Positions 1-8,069 of a stretch of DNA of 64,000 nucleotides are shown here, in pieces. This stretch comes from an uncultured Tropicimonas sp. GTDB lineage: Bacteria > Pseudomonadota > Alphaproteobacteria > Rhodobacterales > Rhodobacteraceae. Under the pieces are notes generated by a model that searched no databases, was not told where the DNA came from, and was given only the letters and a program-made list of their open reading frames with translations. Every line of letters begins with the position of its first letter. Positions within the stretch are counted from its first letter, which is position 1. The stretch is taken from contig CANMIP010000004.1 in the NCBI GenBank assembly GCA_947497945.1, positions 213,267-277,266 on the forward strand, read 5' to 3'. Both the position numbers and the translations under genes were made by a program.

Positions 1-1
1 C

Positions 2-532
2 GACGGCAAGGTGCGCGAATTCGGGCTGTCCAACGAGAGCGCCTGGGGCACGGCGGAATGGCTGCGGCTGGCGCGGGAGACCGGGGCGCCGCGCATGGTC
101 TCGATCCAGAACGAATACTCGATGCTCTGCCGGCTCTTCGACACCGATCTGGGCGAGCTTTGCTGCCGCGAGCGGGTCGGGCTGCTGGCCTATTCGCCGC
201 TGGCGACAGGGCTTCTGACGGGAAAGTATCGCGGCGGCGCTGTGCCGGAGGGCAGCCGGATGTCGATCAACAAGACGCTGAACGGGCGGGTCAATCCGCG
301 CTCGATCGAGGCGATCGAGGCTTATGCGGAGATCGCGGAGCGGCACGGTCTGGACCTTGTCGCGCTGGCGCTGGCCTTCTGCAAGGCGCGGCCTTTCATG
401 GGATCGGTCATCTTCGGCGCGACCCATGCCGACCAGCTCGAACGCATCCTGAGCGGGGCGGAGCTGGTGCTGTCGGACGAGATCCTGTCCGAGATCGACG
501 CGGCCAACCGCACCCACCCGATGTCGTTCTGA
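2..532 (+). CDS. Aldo/keto reductase, C-terminal part (cut by window edge)
   Basis: The C-terminal part of an aldo/keto reductase, a TIM-barrel NAD(P)H-dependent oxidoreductase. The reading frame is open from the first bases of the window, so the true start and the N-terminal half with the catalytic Asp/Tyr/Lys lie outside. Visible family signatures are the beta-strand with FGLSN near the left end, the IQNEYS stretch, the AYSPLATGLLTGKY cofactor-loop motif, and the late VIFGATHADQLE segment that binds the cofactor phosphate. The length that is left fits roughly the last half of a 330-350 residue enzyme. The substrate cannot be told from this part. The next gene begins 12 bases downstream on the same strand. 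Confidence 0.9.
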   Translation, partial: DGKVREFGLSNESAWGTAEWLRLARETGAPRMVSIQNEYSMLCRLFDTDLGELCCRERVGLLAYSPLATGLLTGKYRGGAVPEGSRMSINKTLNGRVNPRSIEAIEAYAEIAERHGLDLVALALAFCKARPFMGSVIFGATHADQLERILSGAELVLSDEILSEIDAANRTHPMSF

Positions 533-544
533 GAGGGACTCCCG

Positions 545-886
545 GTGATACGCCTCTTCCTCCTTGCCTGCCTGGTCGCCCTTGTGTCCTGCAACCCGCT
601 CAGCCGCGCCCCCGAGCCGACCGCCGCGCCGGGCACGGCGGCCTTCATCGACCAGCAACGTGAGATTTGCGAAGCGCAGGGGGGCCGCTTTTCCGACAGC
701 GACACCCGTGCGACCAAGATCTGCTTCCTCACCCCGAAGGATGCCGGAAAGGGCTGCAACCAGAGCTCCGATTGCGAGGGCGAATGCCTGGCACGCTCGC
801 GCAGCTGCGCGCCGGTCATCCCGCTCCTGGGCTGCAATGAAGTGCTGACGGCAGGCGGGATGCCGGCGACAGTCTGCCGGAAATGA
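545..886 (+). CDS. Small cysteine-rich lipoprotein, function unknown
   Basis: A 113-residue protein with a short hydrophobic signal sequence ending in a lipobox (LVSC, Cys16), so it is probably a membrane-anchored lipoprotein. The mature part is rich in spaced cysteines (in REIC, KIC, KGC, SDC, GEC, RSC, LGC and TVC), eight in all, which suggests a disulphide-knit periplasmic domain. It starts with GTG. Its stop codon overlaps the ATG of the following transporter gene (ATGA), so the two are probably translationally coupled. I do not recognise a named domain, and no function is inferred. Confidence 0.8.
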   Translation: MIRLFLLACLVALVSCNPLSRAPEPTAAPGTAAFIDQQREICEAQGGRFSDSDTRATKICFLTPKDAGKGCNQSSDCEGECLARSRSCAPVIPLLGCNEVLTAGGMPATVCRK

Positions 887-1806
887 CCCTGATCGAGCCC
901 TGGGTCCTGGCAACCCTGGCCGCCGTTGCGTTCCAGACCACGCGCTTCGCGCTGCAAAAGCGGCTGAAGATGGCCGGCCTCTCGGCGGCCGGAGCGACAT
1001 GGGCCCGCTTTCTCTGGTCGGCGCCGCTGGTCGCAGCCGGGTTGTCGGTCTGGTTGCGGTCGACCGGGATAGCCCCGCCGCCCCTGTCCGCAGCTTTCTG
1101 GGTCTATGCGCTGATGGGCGGGCTCGCCCAGATCCTGGCAACAATCTGCGTGGTGGCGCTCTTTGCGCGGCGCAACTTCGCCGTCGGGATCACGCTGAAG
1201 AAATCCGAAGTGCTGATGACGGCGTTGATCGGCTGGTTGCTGCTGGGCGAGAGCGTTTCCGGCGCCGGCTTCGCGGCATTGCTGTTGGGCGCGGTGGCGC
1301 TGGTGATCCTGTCGCGGGAAGCCCCGCGTCCGGAGACAGCGGGGCACCCGACCCTCAAACGCCTCTTCACGCCGTCAGCCGCGCTCGGGCTCACCAGCGG
1401 GGTCTTCTTCGCGCTGGCAGGCGTTGGCTATCGGGGCGCGATGCTGGCACTTGGCGACGGCCCGGTTGCGCTGCGTGCGGCCTTCGCGCTCGCCCTCGTC
1501 ACGGCATCACAGGCGCTGATCATGCTGGCCTGGTTCCTTTTGCGCGACCGGGCCGAGATCGGGCGCGTCCTGTCGGCCTGGCGCGTCGGCATCGTCCTTG
1601 GCCTGACCAGCCTTGCCGGCAGCTTTTTCTGGTTTCTCGCCTTCGCGCAGCAGAACGCCGCCTATGTCTACGCGGTCGGACAGGTGGAACTGCTCTTTTC
1701 CATCCTCGGCGGGGCGCTGTTCTTTGGCGAACATCTTGCGCGGCGCGAGGGGGTCGGCATTGCGCTCCTGGCCGCAAGTGTCGTGGCGCTCGTCCTGCTT
1801 GTGTGA
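883..1806 (+). CDS. EamA/DMT superfamily membrane transporter
   Basis: A 307-residue, very hydrophobic protein with about ten transmembrane segments arranged as two repeated EamA halves, typical of drug/metabolite exporters in the inner membrane. Examples of the segments are the ALMGGLAQILATICVVALF region in the first half and the final ALLAASVVALVLLV helix. The start overlaps the stop of the lipoprotein gene by four bases. The gene ends five bases before the stop of the convergent NUDIX gene, leaving no room for a separate terminator. The exported compound is unknown. Confidence 0.88.
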   Translation: MTLIEPWVLATLAAVAFQTTRFALQKRLKMAGLSAAGATWARFLWSAPLVAAGLSVWLRSTGIAPPPLSAAFWVYALMGGLAQILATICVVALFARRNFAVGITLKKSEVLMTALIGWLLLGESVSGAGFAALLLGAVALVILSREAPRPETAGHPTLKRLFTPSAALGLTSGVFFALAGVGYRGAMLALGDGPVALRAAFALALVTASQALIMLAWFLLRDRAEIGRVLSAWRVGIVLGLTSLAGSFFWFLAFAQQNAAYVYAVGQVELLFSILGGALFFGEHLARREGVGIALLAASVVALVLLV

Positions 1807-1811
1807 GGCGC

Positions 1812-2495
1812 TCAGGCGAGCCGGGTGATCCCCATGATCACATCGTCATTGCGCACGAATGGCACCGTCTCGGGGATGCCTCCGCCCGTGATCAACGGCG
1901 ACAGCTCAGCGAGCACGACAGTGGTGATGAAGGGCAGGTCGAAATCGCGGACATCGCGCAGCGGGATCCATTGCAGGTGCCGAAGCTCGTCGCAGGCATG
2001 GGTGAAGTCCTCCGCATCCCCCTGCACCGCCGTCGCCGGAACGAGGAAGAAGCGCGCATCGAACCGGCGGGGCCGACCCGGTGGGGTGATGGCGCGGAAG
2101 ATATAGGACAGCCCGCGCGCGGAGGGCGTGTAGCCGGCCTCCGCGAAGCTCTCCCAATCCGGGTTGGGCGGTTGCCACGCCCCGCTTTGGCCCAGGATGA
2201 GACCGGTTTCCTCCCAGACCTCGCGGATCGCGCCGGCCAGGAGGGCGGAGACACGGGCCGGATCCGATTGCAGCGCAAGACGGCGCAGGCAGGTCGGGTC
2301 GGGCTGACCAGACAGGCCAACATCGCCGTCTCCCGCATCAATGGCCCCTCCCGGAAAGACGAACTTGTCGGGCATGAAGGCCGCCGCGGAGCCGCGCTGT
2401 CCCATCAGCACCTCCGGCCCGGACGCACCGCGGCGCCAGAGAATCACGGTGGACGCATCGCGAATGGCTGTCTTGTCGGCTGTCGGCTCGGACAT
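1812..2495 (-). CDS. NUDIX hydrolase
   Basis: A NUDIX-fold hydrolase of about 227 residues. The core of the Nudix box is clear (REVWEETGL, i.e. REUxEExGU), with the expected upstream FVFPGGAID strand. The Gly-x5-Glu part of the box is degenerate or displaced by an insert, as in the NUDT8/coenzyme-A-like subgroup. The substrate, probably a nucleoside-diphosphate-linked compound, cannot be fixed. I chose the ATG whose codon overlaps the stop of the upstream DUF983 gene (ATGA) rather than an in-frame codon further up. The pair is therefore likely co-translated. Confidence 0.88.
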   Translation of the reverse strand: MSEPTADKTAIRDASTVILWRRGASGPEVLMGQRGSAAAFMPDKFVFPGGAIDAGDGDVGLSGQPDPTCLRRLALQSDPARVSALLAGAIREVWEETGLILGQSGAWQPPNPDWESFAEAGYTPSARGLSYIFRAITPPGRPRRFDARFFLVPATAVQGDAEDFTHACDELRHLQWIPLRDVRDFDLPFITTVVLAELSPLITGGGIPETVPFVRNDDVIMGITRLA

Positions 2496-2911
2496 CAGGA
2501 CTCCTGCGCGATCGGCTTCGTGCCAGTGGTCTCGTGACCGAACCCATGCATGCGCCGCGCCCATTGCAACGCGATGAACGCGCCCTTGATGCGCGGCAAC
2601 AGGTAGAGTGACAGCGCAACGCAGAGCACGGACAGAACGGTCGCCATGATCAACGGCTCCATTTGCAGCCGGGAATGGAACAGGTGGATGAGCGGCACCA
2701 TGAGATGGCCGACGATGAGGATGGTCAGGTAGGCCGGGCCATCATCGGCGCGCTGGTGGCGAAACTCCTGCTCGCAGACAGGGCAGTGATCGGCAACCTT
2801 CAGATAGCCCACCAGAAGCGGCCCGTGTCCGCAATTGGGACATCGCCGCCGCCAGCCGCGTGCCAATGCCGGTTTTACCGGACGATCGTCCGGGTTTTCT
2901 GCGTCACTCAT
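2495..2911 (-). CDS. DUF983 zinc-ribbon membrane protein
   Basis: A 138-residue protein with a cytoplasmic four-cysteine zinc ribbon near the N terminus (CPNCGHG and CPVCEQEF), then two transmembrane segments around residues 63-82 and 90-110. This matches the DUF983 family, common in alphaproteobacteria and of unknown function. The start is the ATG preceded by a GAGGTGG ribosome binding site; an upstream in-frame extension has no family character. It is the first gene of a two-gene unit with the NUDIX hydrolase. Confidence 0.85.
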   Translation of the reverse strand: MSDAENPDDRPVKPALARGWRRRCPNCGHGPLLVGYLKVADHCPVCEQEFRHQRADDGPAYLTILIVGHLMVPLIHLFHSRLQMEPLIMATVLSVLCVALSLYLLPRIKGAFIALQWARRMHGFGHETTGTKPIAQES

Positions 2912-3201
2912 GACACCACCTCGCTTTCCTGTTCGCGCGCCGGAGGATGGCAGTTTTTTTAGGCTTTGGCAGGGGGGCTGTTGGTCTTGCGGCGGGATGT
3001 CGCGAAGGCGGCTGAATGTGCGGGTCTCCGCATGCACATGGGTCGGGCCAATTGCGGTCTTCGGCGCCGCCCGGCGCGCGATCATGCGCCCTTCAGAGGC
3101 GGGTCAAACCGATGCGCACCCATTGTCGAAACCAAAGGATCAAGGCGCCGCCGGTCCCTCGAAAAGGGCCGGGGCGCCAATGCCGTCCGTTTTTTTTGGA
3201 G

Positions 3202-4614
3202 TCAGGCGGCAGCTTGTCCCGTGGCGACGATCGTCACCCTGTTGCGGCCATTTTCCTTGGCCTTGTAGAGAGCCTTGTCGGCCCGATCGAGCAGTTCCGA
3301 CAGGCTGACATCAGTCCCGGCAGGACCTCCGCCCCCCGTCACCAGCCCCACCGAGATGGTCTGGATCAGAACCGTCGGCTCCATCTGCCCGCTGGCCTGC
3401 GGCAACCGGATCGGTGCGTTGCAGACAGCGTCCCGCAGGCGCTCCGCGGCCTTGGCGGCCGCATCGGGCAGGATGTCGGGCAGGATGGCAAGGAACTCCT
3501 CGCCACCGATCCGCGCCACGAGATCGACACTGCGAAGATTGTTGCCCAATGTCGTCGCGACCGACTTCAGAACCTCGTCGCCGGCAGCATGGCCATGCGT
3601 ATCGTTCACCTGCTTGAAGTGGTCGAGGTCGATCAGCATCACGGCGAAAGTGCGTGCATTGGCGATGGCCCGCTCGCGCACCCGGGTCAGATGCGACATC
3701 GCATAGCGGCGATTGTAGAGATTGGTCAGCGGATCGGTCACTGCCATCTGCAAGCCGTCGCGAACACGCGAACGCAGCCGGTCTCCCTGCCGCTTGCGTG
3801 CAAGCTGGGCGCGCAGCCGCAACGCCAGCTCTTCGAAGTCGAGCGGCAGCGTGACGATATCGGACGCGCCCATATCAAGCGCCATCGTCGCCGGGCCCGG
3901 GGCCTCGCGATCAACCGCGATGATGATACCGGCATGGCGTGTGGTCTGGCGGGAGCGCAGCTCGGAGAGCAGCATCAGCCCCTCGCCGCCGCGTGCCAGG
4001 TCGGCAGCGATGACATAGAGATCGGGCAGGCTCGTACCGCCGGCCTCCTTCAAGGCCTCCGATGCCGTTTGCACCACGATCTTGTCCCGCACCTTGCCGC
4101 TCAGGCCGCGGCGCCAGTTCATTGCCGTGGCCTCCTCCGCGGCCACGAGGCAGATCCGCCCGGCCGGGGCAAAGGCGCTTGCCGGTTCCGCAAAACCGAG
4201 CGCCTGGCGTGTTCCTTCCCGCAAGGCAAGCTCGGAGGCCACACCGCGTGCCCGCATCAGCGAGCGAACCCGGGCCAGAAGGCCCAGATCGTCCAGGGGC
4301 TTGGACATGAAATCTTCCGCGCCGGCCTCAAGGGCCGCGATCTTGGACGCCCCGTCATCCAGTCCCGTCACCATGATCACGGGAATCTCGGCCGTCCGCC
4401 GATCCGACTTCAGCCGGCGGCAGACCTCCAGACCGTCCAGGTCCGGCATGGCGATATCGAGCAGGATCAGGTCCGGCCTGTCCCGCTGGGCCATTTTCAA
4501 CGCTTCCACGCCGCCGCCGGCCTGCAGGACCTCATAGGCCGCACTTGCCAGCTTCACCTTCAGGATGATCCTGTTGGTGGCCACGTCGTCGACGACCAGT
4601 ATTCTACCGGGCAT
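3202..4614 (-). CDS. pleD: PleD-type response regulator / diguanylate cyclase
   Basis: A 470-residue REC-REC-GGDEF protein that makes cyclic di-GMP from two GTP when phosphorylated. The first receiver carries the phospho-acceptor Asp53 in LLDIAMPD and the switch Lys in MSKPLDD. The second, at about residues 155-280, lacks the acidic cluster and is the usual degenerate adaptor receiver. The cyclase domain has the active-site GGEEF at 370-374. RSVD sits five residues before it, a textbook RxxD inhibitory I-site, so product inhibition is expected. The start ATG has a GGAG about ten bases upstream. It diverges from the DUF3572 gene, the same neighbour seen in other alphaproteobacteria. Confidence 0.95.
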   Translation of the reverse strand: MPGRILVVDDVATNRIILKVKLASAAYEVLQAGGGVEALKMAQRDRPDLILLDIAMPDLDGLEVCRRLKSDRRTAEIPVIMVTGLDDGASKIAALEAGAEDFMSKPLDDLGLLARVRSLMRARGVASELALREGTRQALGFAEPASAFAPAGRICLVAAEEATAMNWRRGLSGKVRDKIVVQTASEALKEAGGTSLPDLYVIAADLARGGEGLMLLSELRSRQTTRHAGIIIAVDREAPGPATMALDMGASDIVTLPLDFEELALRLRAQLARKRQGDRLRSRVRDGLQMAVTDPLTNLYNRRYAMSHLTRVRERAIANARTFAVMLIDLDHFKQVNDTHGHAAGDEVLKSVATTLGNNLRSVDLVARIGGEEFLAILPDILPDAAAKAAERLRDAVCNAPIRLPQASGQMEPTVLIQTISVGLVTGGGGPAGTDVSLSELLDRADKALYKAKENGRNRVTIVATGQAAA

Positions 4615-4708
4615 TGCGCCGCACTCCGTTCATGAGCTCCCTCCAGCTCTTGTCCTGTCCGATCTTTGTTGAGATTGGTTAAGGAAACCTTTCCCAGATC
4701 TTCATGGA

Positions 4709-4993
4709 ATGTTCATGCAGAGAGAATCCGCCGAAACGACGGCACTTTTGGCACTTGCCTGGCTTTTGGGCAACGAGGAGTTGAACCCGGTCTTTCTCGG
4801 ATCGACCGGAGCGTCGCTGGAAGACGTAAAAAACGGCGCCCTGGACGCCGATTTCCTTGCGTCTGTTCTCGATTTCCTGCTCATGGACGATTCCTGGATC
4901 ATTGCTTTCTGCGAGTCGGAAGGCCTGAAATACGAGGACCCGCTGGCGGCCCGACAGGCGCTTCCCGGCGGAAACATGCCTAACTGGACGTGA
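4709..4993 (+). CDS. DUF3572 family protein
   Basis: A 94-residue acidic, helix-rich protein with the family pattern ALAWLLGNEEL in the first third and DFLLMDDSWI in the second. DUF3572 proteins are small, alphaproteobacterial, of unknown function, and often found beside pleD. The first ATG is used here; a second ATG two codons on is equally possible. The HAD phosphatase gene follows after 12 bases, so the two probably form an operon. Confidence 0.8.
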   Translation: MFMQRESAETTALLALAWLLGNEELNPVFLGSTGASLEDVKNGALDADFLASVLDFLLMDDSWIIAFCESEGLKYEDPLAARQALPGGNMPNWT

Positions 4994-5005
4994 AGGATCC
5001 TTAAC

Positions 5006-5701
5006 ATGGCCGAGATTCGCGGGTTGCTGTTCGACAAGGACGGCACACTTTTTGACTTCCAGGCAACCTGGGGGGGATGGGCGGCCGATCTCATGACCGA
5101 GCTGGCCGACGGCGTGGAGGCCCATGCCGAGGCGCTGGCAGCACGAATCCGTCTCGACAGGCAGGCGCGGCGCTTCCATCCCGACAGTATCGTCATCGCC
5201 GGCACGACCGACGACGCGGTCGAGGCGCTCCTGCCGGGTCTGCCGCATATGCGCCACGAGACCCTCTACCGGACACTCATCGAGAGCACTCTGACCGTCC
5301 CACCCGCCGTGGCCGCTCCACTTGTCCCCCTGATGGAAAGGTTCCGGGCTGAAGGCTTTGCGCTCGGCGTGGCGACAAATGATGCCGAAAGCGCGGCCCG
5401 GGCCCAGCTCGATGCGCTGGATGCGACCCAGTTCTTCGATTTCATTGTCGGGACCGATAGCGGCCATGGCGCCAAACCGGCGCCCGGCCAGTGCCTGGCC
5501 TTCTGCGCATCGACCGGCCTGTCTCCCGACGAGGTCGCGATGATCGGGGACAGCACGCATGACCTCCATGCGGCGAGCGCGGCCGGCATGGTGCCGGTCG
5601 CGGTGCTGACAGGTCCGGCCGGATCGGCAGAGCTTGCCCCGCATGCCGCGACTGTCTTGCCCGATATCGGCCACTTGCCCGCCTGGCTTGGCCTCCGTTG
5701 A
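5006..5701 (+). CDS. HAD-superfamily phosphatase (phosphoglycolate-phosphatase-like)
   Basis: A 231-residue HAD hydrolase with all four motifs: the nucleophile DKDGT near residues 11-15, the VATND Ser/Thr-region motif II, the lysine in AKPAPG, and the acidic MIGDSTHD of motif IV. A helical cap sits between motifs I and II, as in the Gph/PGPase group. Phosphoglycolate is only one possible substrate, and family members range widely. An AAGGA ribosome site precedes the ATG. Confidence 0.88.
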   Translation: MAEIRGLLFDKDGTLFDFQATWGGWAADLMTELADGVEAHAEALAARIRLDRQARRFHPDSIVIAGTTDDAVEALLPGLPHMRHETLYRTLIESTLTVPPAVAAPLVPLMERFRAEGFALGVATNDAESAARAQLDALDATQFFDFIVGTDSGHGAKPAPGQCLAFCASTGLSPDEVAMIGDSTHDLHAASAAGMVPVAVLTGPAGSAELAPHAATVLPDIGHLPAWLGLR

Positions 5702-5796
5702 CAGGACAATCGGGTCGTTAACGACATCATCGGTCGCAATCCGGCGCTCGATTCTGCTGCGCGCGCGCATTCTGGGTGAACCAGAGGAGAGGCGGC

Positions 5797-7383
5797 ATGG
5801 GCACCAACAGCGCGGATCGCAGCACGACACATGCACCCGGCCGGGTCGGCAAGCGAAGCGGCGGGCGCGCTGGCAATGCACGGCGCCTTGCTGGTTCCGC
5901 AATCGACCAGATGCCCTGGCACCTGCCTGAAAACACCGACCGTCCGATCGAACCGCTGGCCGAGGACGGCGTGTTGGCGATCCATGACGGTGCGATGCGC
6001 ATCCTGGAAGAGGTCGGCATCGAGTTCCTGAATGAAGAGGCGCAGGCGCTGTTTCGCGAGGCCGGCTGCAAGGTCGCGGGAACCAATATCCGCATGGGGC
6101 GCGACTGGGTAATGGAGATGGTCGCCCGGGCCCCGGCGCGCTTCACCATCACGCCGCGCAACCCTGAACGCCGGATCACTGTCGGCGGGCGAACGATCCT
6201 CTTCGGAAATGTCGCGTCACCGCCGAATTACTGGGATCAGGACCATGGCAAGGTGCCCGGGACGCGCCAGCACTGCGCTGACCTGATCAAGCTGACGCAA
6301 TATTTCAACTGTATCCACTTCGCCGGCGGCTATCCGGTCGAGCCAGTGGATATCCACCCCTCGGTCCGCCATCTTGATGTGCTGCATGACAAGCTCCGGC
6401 TGACCGACAAGGTCGTGCACGCCTATTCGCTCGGTCCCGAGCGGGTCGAGGACGTGATGGAGATGGTGCGGATCGCCGGTGGGCTGAGCCACGAAGCGTT
6501 CGAGGCAACCCCGCGGATGTATACCAACATCAACTCGACCTCGCCGCTCAAACATGACGTGCCGATGATCGACGGCTGCCTGCGGATGATCCGGCGCGGA
6601 CAGGCGGTCTATGTCACCCCCTTCACGCTCGCCGGTGCGATGGCGCCCGTGACCATGGCCGGCGCCGTGACCCAGAGCATCGCCGAGGCGCTCTCCGCCA
6701 TCGCGCTCTTCCAATGGGTACGCCCGGGCTGCCCCTGCGTGATCGGGACCTTCACCTCGAATGTGGACATGAAATCCGGCGCCCCCGCCTTCGGCACCCC
6801 GGAGTATATGCGCGCGACCCAGATGACCGGGCAGATGGCCCGCTTTTACGGCCTGCCGATGCGCGCAAGCGGCTCCTGTGCGGCCAATGTGCCGGACGGA
6901 CAAGCGATGTGGGAGACCTCCAACGCACTCTGGTCGGCGGTGCAGTCCGGCACGAATATCGTCTATCACGCTGCCGGCTGGCTGGAAGGCGGTCTGATCG
7001 CGAGCCCGGCGAAATTCGTCATGGATTGCGAGATCATCCAGCAGATCCAACGCTACCTGCAGCCGCAGATCACGGCGACAGGGCCTGAGGATATCGCCGT
7101 GGAAGCCATCGCGGGGGTCGGCCCGGGAGGGCATTTCTTCGGCACGCCTCACACGCAGGAACGCTACACCACGGCTTTCTATCATCCCTTCCTTTCAGAT
7201 TGGCGGAATTACGAAGCCTGGGATCTGGATGGCGGCCTCTGGACGGCCGAACGCGCCCATGAGCTCTGGAAGCGCATCGTGGCCGAGTTCGAGGCGCCGG
7301 CTCTCGACGTCGGTATCGCCGAAGCGCTGTCCGAATTTGTCGAGCGCCGAAAGGCCGAAGGCGGCGCCCCGACAGATTTCTGA
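5797..7383 (+). CDS. Trimethylamine methyltransferase (MttB) family protein, non-pyrrolysine
   Basis: A 528-residue member of the MttB superfamily, which moves a methyl group from quaternary or tertiary amines to a corrinoid protein. No amber codon interrupts the frame, so it belongs to the non-pyrrolysine branch, whose characterised members demethylate glycine betaine and related compounds (established for the family; substrate here unknown). Recognisable stretches are HDGAMRILEEVGIEF at the start of the barrel, the CADLIKLTQYF segment and the YHAAGWLEGGL region. The chosen ATG follows AGGAGAG; a GTG seven codons up lacks a site. No corrinoid protein, MtrH-like partner or betaine transporter lies beside it, so its partners must be elsewhere. 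Confidence 0.88.
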   Translation: MGTNSADRSTTHAPGRVGKRSGGRAGNARRLAGSAIDQMPWHLPENTDRPIEPLAEDGVLAIHDGAMRILEEVGIEFLNEEAQALFREAGCKVAGTNIRMGRDWVMEMVARAPARFTITPRNPERRITVGGRTILFGNVASPPNYWDQDHGKVPGTRQHCADLIKLTQYFNCIHFAGGYPVEPVDIHPSVRHLDVLHDKLRLTDKVVHAYSLGPERVEDVMEMVRIAGGLSHEAFEATPRMYTNINSTSPLKHDVPMIDGCLRMIRRGQAVYVTPFTLAGAMAPVTMAGAVTQSIAEALSAIALFQWVRPGCPCVIGTFTSNVDMKSGAPAFGTPEYMRATQMTGQMARFYGLPMRASGSCAANVPDGQAMWETSNALWSAVQSGTNIVYHAAGWLEGGLIASPAKFVMDCEIIQQIQRYLQPQITATGPEDIAVEAIAGVGPGGHFFGTPHTQERYTTAFYHPFLSDWRNYEAWDLDGGLWTAERAHELWKRIVAEFEAPALDVGIAEALSEFVERRKAEGGAPTDF

Positions 7384-7460
7384 TCGCCAGAGACGCGTTT
7401 TCGTTTCCCTTTTTTTAAGCACCACGCCTTAGCGTCTGGAATCGCGAAAAAGGTGTGGGC

Positions 7461-8069
7461 ATGCATGGTCTCGTCAACAGGTCTATCCAGTGCTTCCTGC
7501 GGGACACTTATGGCGACAGCCTCTGGCTGGAGATCGCCAGCCGCATCGGTATTTCCGAAAATGGTTTCGAGTCGATGCTGACCTACGACGATTCCTTCAC
7601 CATGGATCTCCTGAATGCCAGCACGCGGCGCCTGGACAAATCCGTCGACATGTTGCTCGAAGATGTCGGGACCTATCTCGTCAGTCATCCAAAGACGGAG
7701 TCGATCCGGCGCCTGCTGCGGTTTGGCGGAGAGACCTTCTTCGATTTCCTCCATTCCCTGGACGACTTGCCGGAACGCGCCAGACTGGCCGTTCCCGACC
7801 TGATCCTGCCGAATCTCGAGTTGATCGATATCGGCGAAGGGCAATACGAGTTGCAGGTCCGCGGCACGCACAAGGAATATGCCTTCGTTCTGGTTGGCGT
7901 TCTGCGGACGATGGCGGATGACTACGGCGCGCTGGTCTTTCTGGACCAGGCCCTGTCGGACAGTGGCCATATGACGATCCGGATCAGCCTTCTGGACAGC
8001 GACTTCTCCGAGGGTCGCAGCTTCTCCCTTGCCCGCCCCGATGCCACGGTGCCGGAGGAACACAGATGA
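7461..8069 (+). CDS. H-NOX (heme NO-binding) fold protein lacking the heme ligand
   Basis: A 202-residue protein with the full H-NOX fold signature, from the N-terminal MHGLVNRSIQ to the FLHSLDDL helix. In soluble guanylate cyclase and bacterial H-NOX that helix ends in LDxxH, the proximal heme histidine. Here the aligned residue is Pro104 (LDDLPERAR). The downstream YxSxR heme-propionate motif is also absent; the aligned residues read VRGTHK (133-138). The domain is therefore unlikely to bind heme in the normal way. The stop overlaps the ATG of the next gene, an HNOBA-GGDEF cyclase, as expected for a sensor/effector pair. What it senses is unknown. The ATG is preceded by AAAGG. Confidence 0.85.
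   Translation: MHGLVNRSIQCFLRDTYGDSLWLEIASRIGISENGFESMLTYDDSFTMDLLNASTRRLDKSVDMLLEDVGTYLVSHPKTESIRRLLRFGGETFFDFLHSLDDLPERARLAVPDLILPNLELIDIGEGQYELQVRGTHKEYAFVLVGVLRTMADDYGALVFLDQALSDSGHMTIRISLLDSDFSEGRSFSLARPDATVPEEHR

Noticed and set aside
3016..4635. A 539-codon open frame antisense to pleD
   Set aside because: PleD motifs are intact on the minus strand; this is a shadow frame.
5797..7383. Pyrrolysine-containing MttB
   Set aside because: The reading frame has no in-frame amber codon, and no pyrrolysine genes are seen in the window.
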